A stretch of DNA of 64,000 nucleotides from Zopfochytrium polystomum (taxonomy: Eukaryota > Chytridiomycota > Chytridiomycetes > Chytridiales > Chytridiaceae). Numbering within the stretch: position 1 is the stretch's first letter; each line of letters starts with the position of its first letter. This document shows, piece after piece, positions 63,101 through 64,000 of the stretch. The notes under the pieces are model-generated. The model was not told the DNA's origin, did no database searches, and saw nothing but the letters and a program-made list of their open reading frames with translations. The stretch lies in assembly GCA_025765615.1 (NCBI GenBank), contig JAIVFJ010000051.1:62001-126000 (forward strand), given 5' to 3'. Both the position numbers and the translations under genes were made by a program.

Positions 63101-64000
63101 AAACTTTCGAATCGAATGAAGAACATCAGGATTGTCTTGTGGACTGTCGGTGTTGCTTTGATTCACCAGCAGTTTGGCGTAATCGATTATTTGGAAGGGG
63201 TCAATAGACGCACTGATCGCGACTGCCGAGCTGTTGCTGCGTGCGAGGAGAACTTGCGTTGTAAAATATAACACGGCCGCATGGTCAGCAGGGAGAGATG
63301 GTTTGAGTGCATCAAAAAAGGTTTCCGCCTTCGCGGCCTGTGAATGGAATAAATAAGCTGGTGCTGCGTGCAGACGATGCTTACATGGTGCAAGTTGAAC
63401 AAGTACATCATTGAAAGACTAAAGTCCTCCTCTTGGAATGCTTCGAGGGCTAGACGCACCAAGTCGGAGTCTCTCACGTCGATTTCTGTATGGCTTGTTT
63501 CCTGAAAAGAAATGGCCAATTTCCTTTTCAAGGGTGCTTTGCAGCGGCGAGTCATCTCCAAGAAGAGCAACCGCTCCTTCAGCATTCGACTTTCAGACTT
63601 CAAATCAATATCCTCAAATTCTCTCCCAGAGTCACGGCGGAACCCCACTACTGGCTCATAAAAGGGGTGAAGTGGCAAATCACTCGCTTCGAGTCCGCTA
63701 GGCATTGGTATGTCTGCCAATCGCCCCCTCACTTTATTTTCGGCTTCCAAAAGGCCAAAGCCTTGCAGTAGCGAGCCTTCGCCGAGACCTTGCAGCGCTA
63801 CAGCCATTTCGGCCGCCCGTGCCGCATCCAGTATCTCTCCAACAGAATGGGGTTCGCACCATGCCAGTGCAAAGCCAACAAGGTCTTTTCGCAACTGATT
63901 GGTGAGACTTGCCGCTGATCTTGTTTCTCCAATAAGGCGAAGGCAAACACGCCACGCTTCCTCGATGGACGCTGGAGAAGTCTGGTTTTGTGAGCCTGGC
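60106..64000 (-). CDS. Sec39/NBAS-like protein, C-terminal part (runs off right edge)
   Basis: Probable member of the Sec39/NBAS family, whose members tether Golgi-to-ER (COPI) vesicles as part of the Dsl1/NRZ complex. The 5' part lies beyond 64000. The fragment RKDLVGFALAWCEPHSVGEI then LDAARAAEMAVALQGLGEGS, with FSLSMMYLFNLHH after it, resembles the Sec39 domain. The rest is a chain of helical exons (KIVESICRLPSVDPGQFKTD, MLLERLCWLACNPSVSG, YEQALFDRVQAKSGGPQKMA, VIRDLEQPPFSGVFPLSLEQ, SMILAYQEILEALPSTNVVA) down to an Ala/Leu-rich C-terminus with a stop at 60106. At least ten introns are inferred. The family call depends on one segment, so a different alpha-solenoid protein remains possible. 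Confidence 0.55.

Overview
This 64-kb window is eukaryotic nuclear DNA, most likely from a zoosporic (chytrid-type) fungus. Nearly every protein gene is split by short GT-AG introns of about 45-200 nt. The gene set mixes fungal features (an Sfp1-like split C2H2 factor, an ABCG transporter with a Cys-rich ectodomain) with genes that Dikarya have mostly lost but chytrids often keep: a NCKAP1/HEM subunit of the SCAR/WAVE complex, a FANCA-like protein, and a giant ankyrin-WGR-PARP. The lineage is an inference from gene content; there is no rRNA or mitochondrial marker in the window.

Layout, left to right. POL1 (DNA polymerase alpha, minus, cut by the left edge); a TPR protein (minus); POP5 of RNase P/MRP (minus, with an apparent +1 frameshift); a gene-poor gap; an ABCG transporter (plus, 10 exons); a microsatellite-rich gap; EARS2-type mitochondrial glutamyl-tRNA synthetase (minus); RRP6/EXOSC10 exosome nuclease (plus); a PARP gene of about 11 kb (plus) encoding about 3,400 residues; tRNA-Trp(CCA); MCCC1-type biotin carboxylase (minus); an Sfp1-like zinc-finger factor (plus); an unrecognised multi-exon gene (plus); NCKAP1 (plus); an intronless gene ending in an ankyrin-like segment (plus); a minus-strand box C/D snoRNA host gene with four intronic snoRNAs; a FANCA-like gene (plus); a C2H2 factor (minus); and a Sec39/NBAS-like gene (minus, cut by the right edge).

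The most notable items are these. (1) A host transcript at 51975-53530 has short exons without an obvious long reading frame, and four consecutive introns each carry a C box and a D box. Four antisense elements match conserved rRNA, one of them by 16 exact bases to the 18S 5' region (U27/snR74 type). (2) The PARP gene joins an AT-hook-like N-terminus, many ankyrin repeats with an FG-rich insert, WGR, PARP regulatory and catalytic domains, and probably a C-terminal PBZ-like poly(ADP-ribose)-binding finger, so writer and reader may sit in one polypeptide. (3) A 224-bp block lying over the end and 3' flank of the Sfp1-like gene is repeated about 5 kb away over the start codon of NCKAP1. It carries a small antisense ORF that is open in one copy and frameshifted in the other. 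An inverted 90-bp pair lies upstream of the same two plus-strand genes.

The genes do not form operons. Several share a housekeeping theme of nucleic-acid metabolism (POL1, POP5, EARS2, RRP6, snoRNAs, PARP, FANCA), but the order looks like ordinary eukaryotic synteny. Multi-exon coordinates below are spans from start to stop. Exon limits were read by eye from splice sites and reading frame and are not confirmed by transcripts.
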